This document shows positions 5,237 to 5,422 of a stretch of 5,422 nt of DNA, in pieces. Position 1 is the first letter of the stretch; every line of letters begins with the position of its first letter. The notes below the pieces were generated by a model. It had not been told where the DNA came from. It saw only the letters and a list, made by a program, of their open reading frames with translations, and searched no databases. A program made the position numbers and the translations under genes. This DNA comes from an uncultured Dialister sp. (GTDB taxonomy: Bacteria; Bacillota; Negativicutes; Veillonellales; Dialisteraceae). The stretch spans positions 1-5,422 of the forward strand of contig NZ_UPZP01000125.1 in the NCBI RefSeq assembly GCF_900538805.1, given 5' to 3'.

Positions 5237-5320
5237 CGCGCTGCAGGCGCGGTTGGCTTGTTTTCCTTTCACCCGTAAGGGCGGTTGTATGGTTTTATAC
5301 AAACTGGCGGCGCAGCCGCC
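5237..5320. repeat. Hairpins between the miniature element and the intron
   Basis: Three stems follow one another: CGCGC (5237-5241) / GCGCG (5247-5251), TTGTAT (5285-5290) / ATACAA (5297-5302), and GGCGGC (5306-5311) / GCCGCC (5315-5320) with a GCA loop. AGGCGCGGTTG (5245-5255) repeats 3156-3166 exactly. GGTTGT recurs at 5283-5288. Confidence 0.55.
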
Positions 5321-5346
5321 CACCATCACCCTCTGAACCCTCTGCA

Positions 5347-5384
5347 GTCGAGTAGACGGAATCAGATTACTCTGTCCGCCCCTC
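5347..5384 (-). ncRNA. Group II intron domain VI with branch-point A
   Basis: GAG (5384-5382) pairs with CTC (5352-5350). GGGC (5381-5378) pairs with GTCT (5357-5354) using G-T pairs. GGA (5377-5375) pairs with TCC (5360-5358), and CAGA/TCTG closes a GTAA loop. A5353 is left bulged between the two basal helices, seven nucleotides from the intron end, as expected for the lariat branch point. Confidence 0.85.
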
Positions 5385-5387
5385 ACA

Positions 5388-5420
5388 GAACCGTACTTGC
5401 AGTTTTCCCGCATACGGCTC
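5388..5420 (-). ncRNA. Group II intron domain V
   Basis: GAGCCGTA (5420-5413) pairs with TACGGTTC (5395-5388), including the usual G-T pair. A two-base AG bulge (5397-5396) follows, and a distal stem TGCGG (5412-5408) / CTGCA (5402-5398) is capped by GAAAA. The catalytic AGC triad is 5419-5417. Total length is 33 bases against the usual 34, because the cap is a five-base loop on a five-pair stem. Confidence 0.9.
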
Positions 5421-5422
5421 TT

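Larger units (their letters stand above)
4908..5346. other. Second gene-free hairpin mosaic, upstream of glmM
   Basis: No credible gene. It contains the exact GGGGCGCGCC motif, 9-bp GGTTCAAAG-type repeats, one TATCGCC repeat, a terminal-inverted-repeat element, and many perfect hairpins with three-base loops. It is bounded by the glmM promoter on one side and the group II intron 3' end on the other. Confidence 0.8.
5347..5422 (-). mobile_element. Group II intron, 3' end only (runs off the right edge)
   Basis: The last 76 bases, read on the minus strand, are the catalytic domain V and branch-point domain VI of a bacterial group II intron, a self-splicing ribozyme and retroelement. The intron ends in the AY-type dinucleotide AC (5348-5347), so the 3' exon starts at 5346 with TGCAGAGG. 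The body, and probably a reverse transcriptase/maturase gene in domain IV, would lie beyond 5422. It is inserted in the repeat mosaic, not in a gene. The short open frame crossing it is not a protein. Confidence 0.9.

Noticed and set aside
5180..5413. 77-codon minus-strand frame at the right edge
   Set aside because: Its first part is a translation of group II intron domains V and VI, which are structural RNA.

Overview
The window carries two complete protein genes, both on the minus strand, separated and flanked by unusually structured non-coding DNA. The organism is probably a diderm Firmicute (Negativicutes; a Dialister- or Veillonella-like bacterium is my best guess). One gene encodes an outer-membrane TonB-dependent receptor, which requires an outer membrane, while the other encodes a 449-residue GlmM with its phosphoserine at residue 100, the length and numbering typical of Firmicutes. 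This placement is inference; there is no rRNA or other taxonomic marker here.

Layout from left to right. Positions 1-105 are non-coding, with an imperfect hairpin and a fragment of an AGAATGAC repeat. Positions 108-140 hold a terminator, followed by the TonB-dependent receptor gene (148-2313, minus) and its promoter (2408-2435). About 970 bases of gene-free DNA follow (2466-3440), made of short hairpins with three-base loops, 9-bp GGTTCARAG-type repeats, an ACTAGNNC octamer array, and an inverted pair of GATTCTTC...CAGAATGAC repeats. Then come the glmM terminator (3441-3475), glmM (3489-4838, minus) and a near-consensus glmM promoter (4877-4905). A second hairpin mosaic starts at 4908 and contains a 159-bp element with perfect 12-bp terminal inverted repeats (5077-5235). 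At the right edge (5347-5422) lies the 3' end of a group II intron on the minus strand: domains V and VI, with catalytic AGC, a bulged branch-point A and an AC 3' end.

The two genes are separate single-gene units, each with its own promoter and terminator. The receptor serves nutrient uptake across the outer membrane (substrate not identifiable). GlmM makes glucosamine-1-phosphate for peptidoglycan and, in diderms, lipopolysaccharide. They share no pathway.

The most notable content is non-coding. The same modules recur in both spacers and in both orientations. One family (GGTATCGCC...GGCGATGA) has three copies whose stems are 6, 7 and 8 bp long, with both arms changed in matching fashion. 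Together with the terminal-inverted-repeat element and the intron, this marks the spacers as landing zones for small mobile or structured repeats that stop just short of the promoters.
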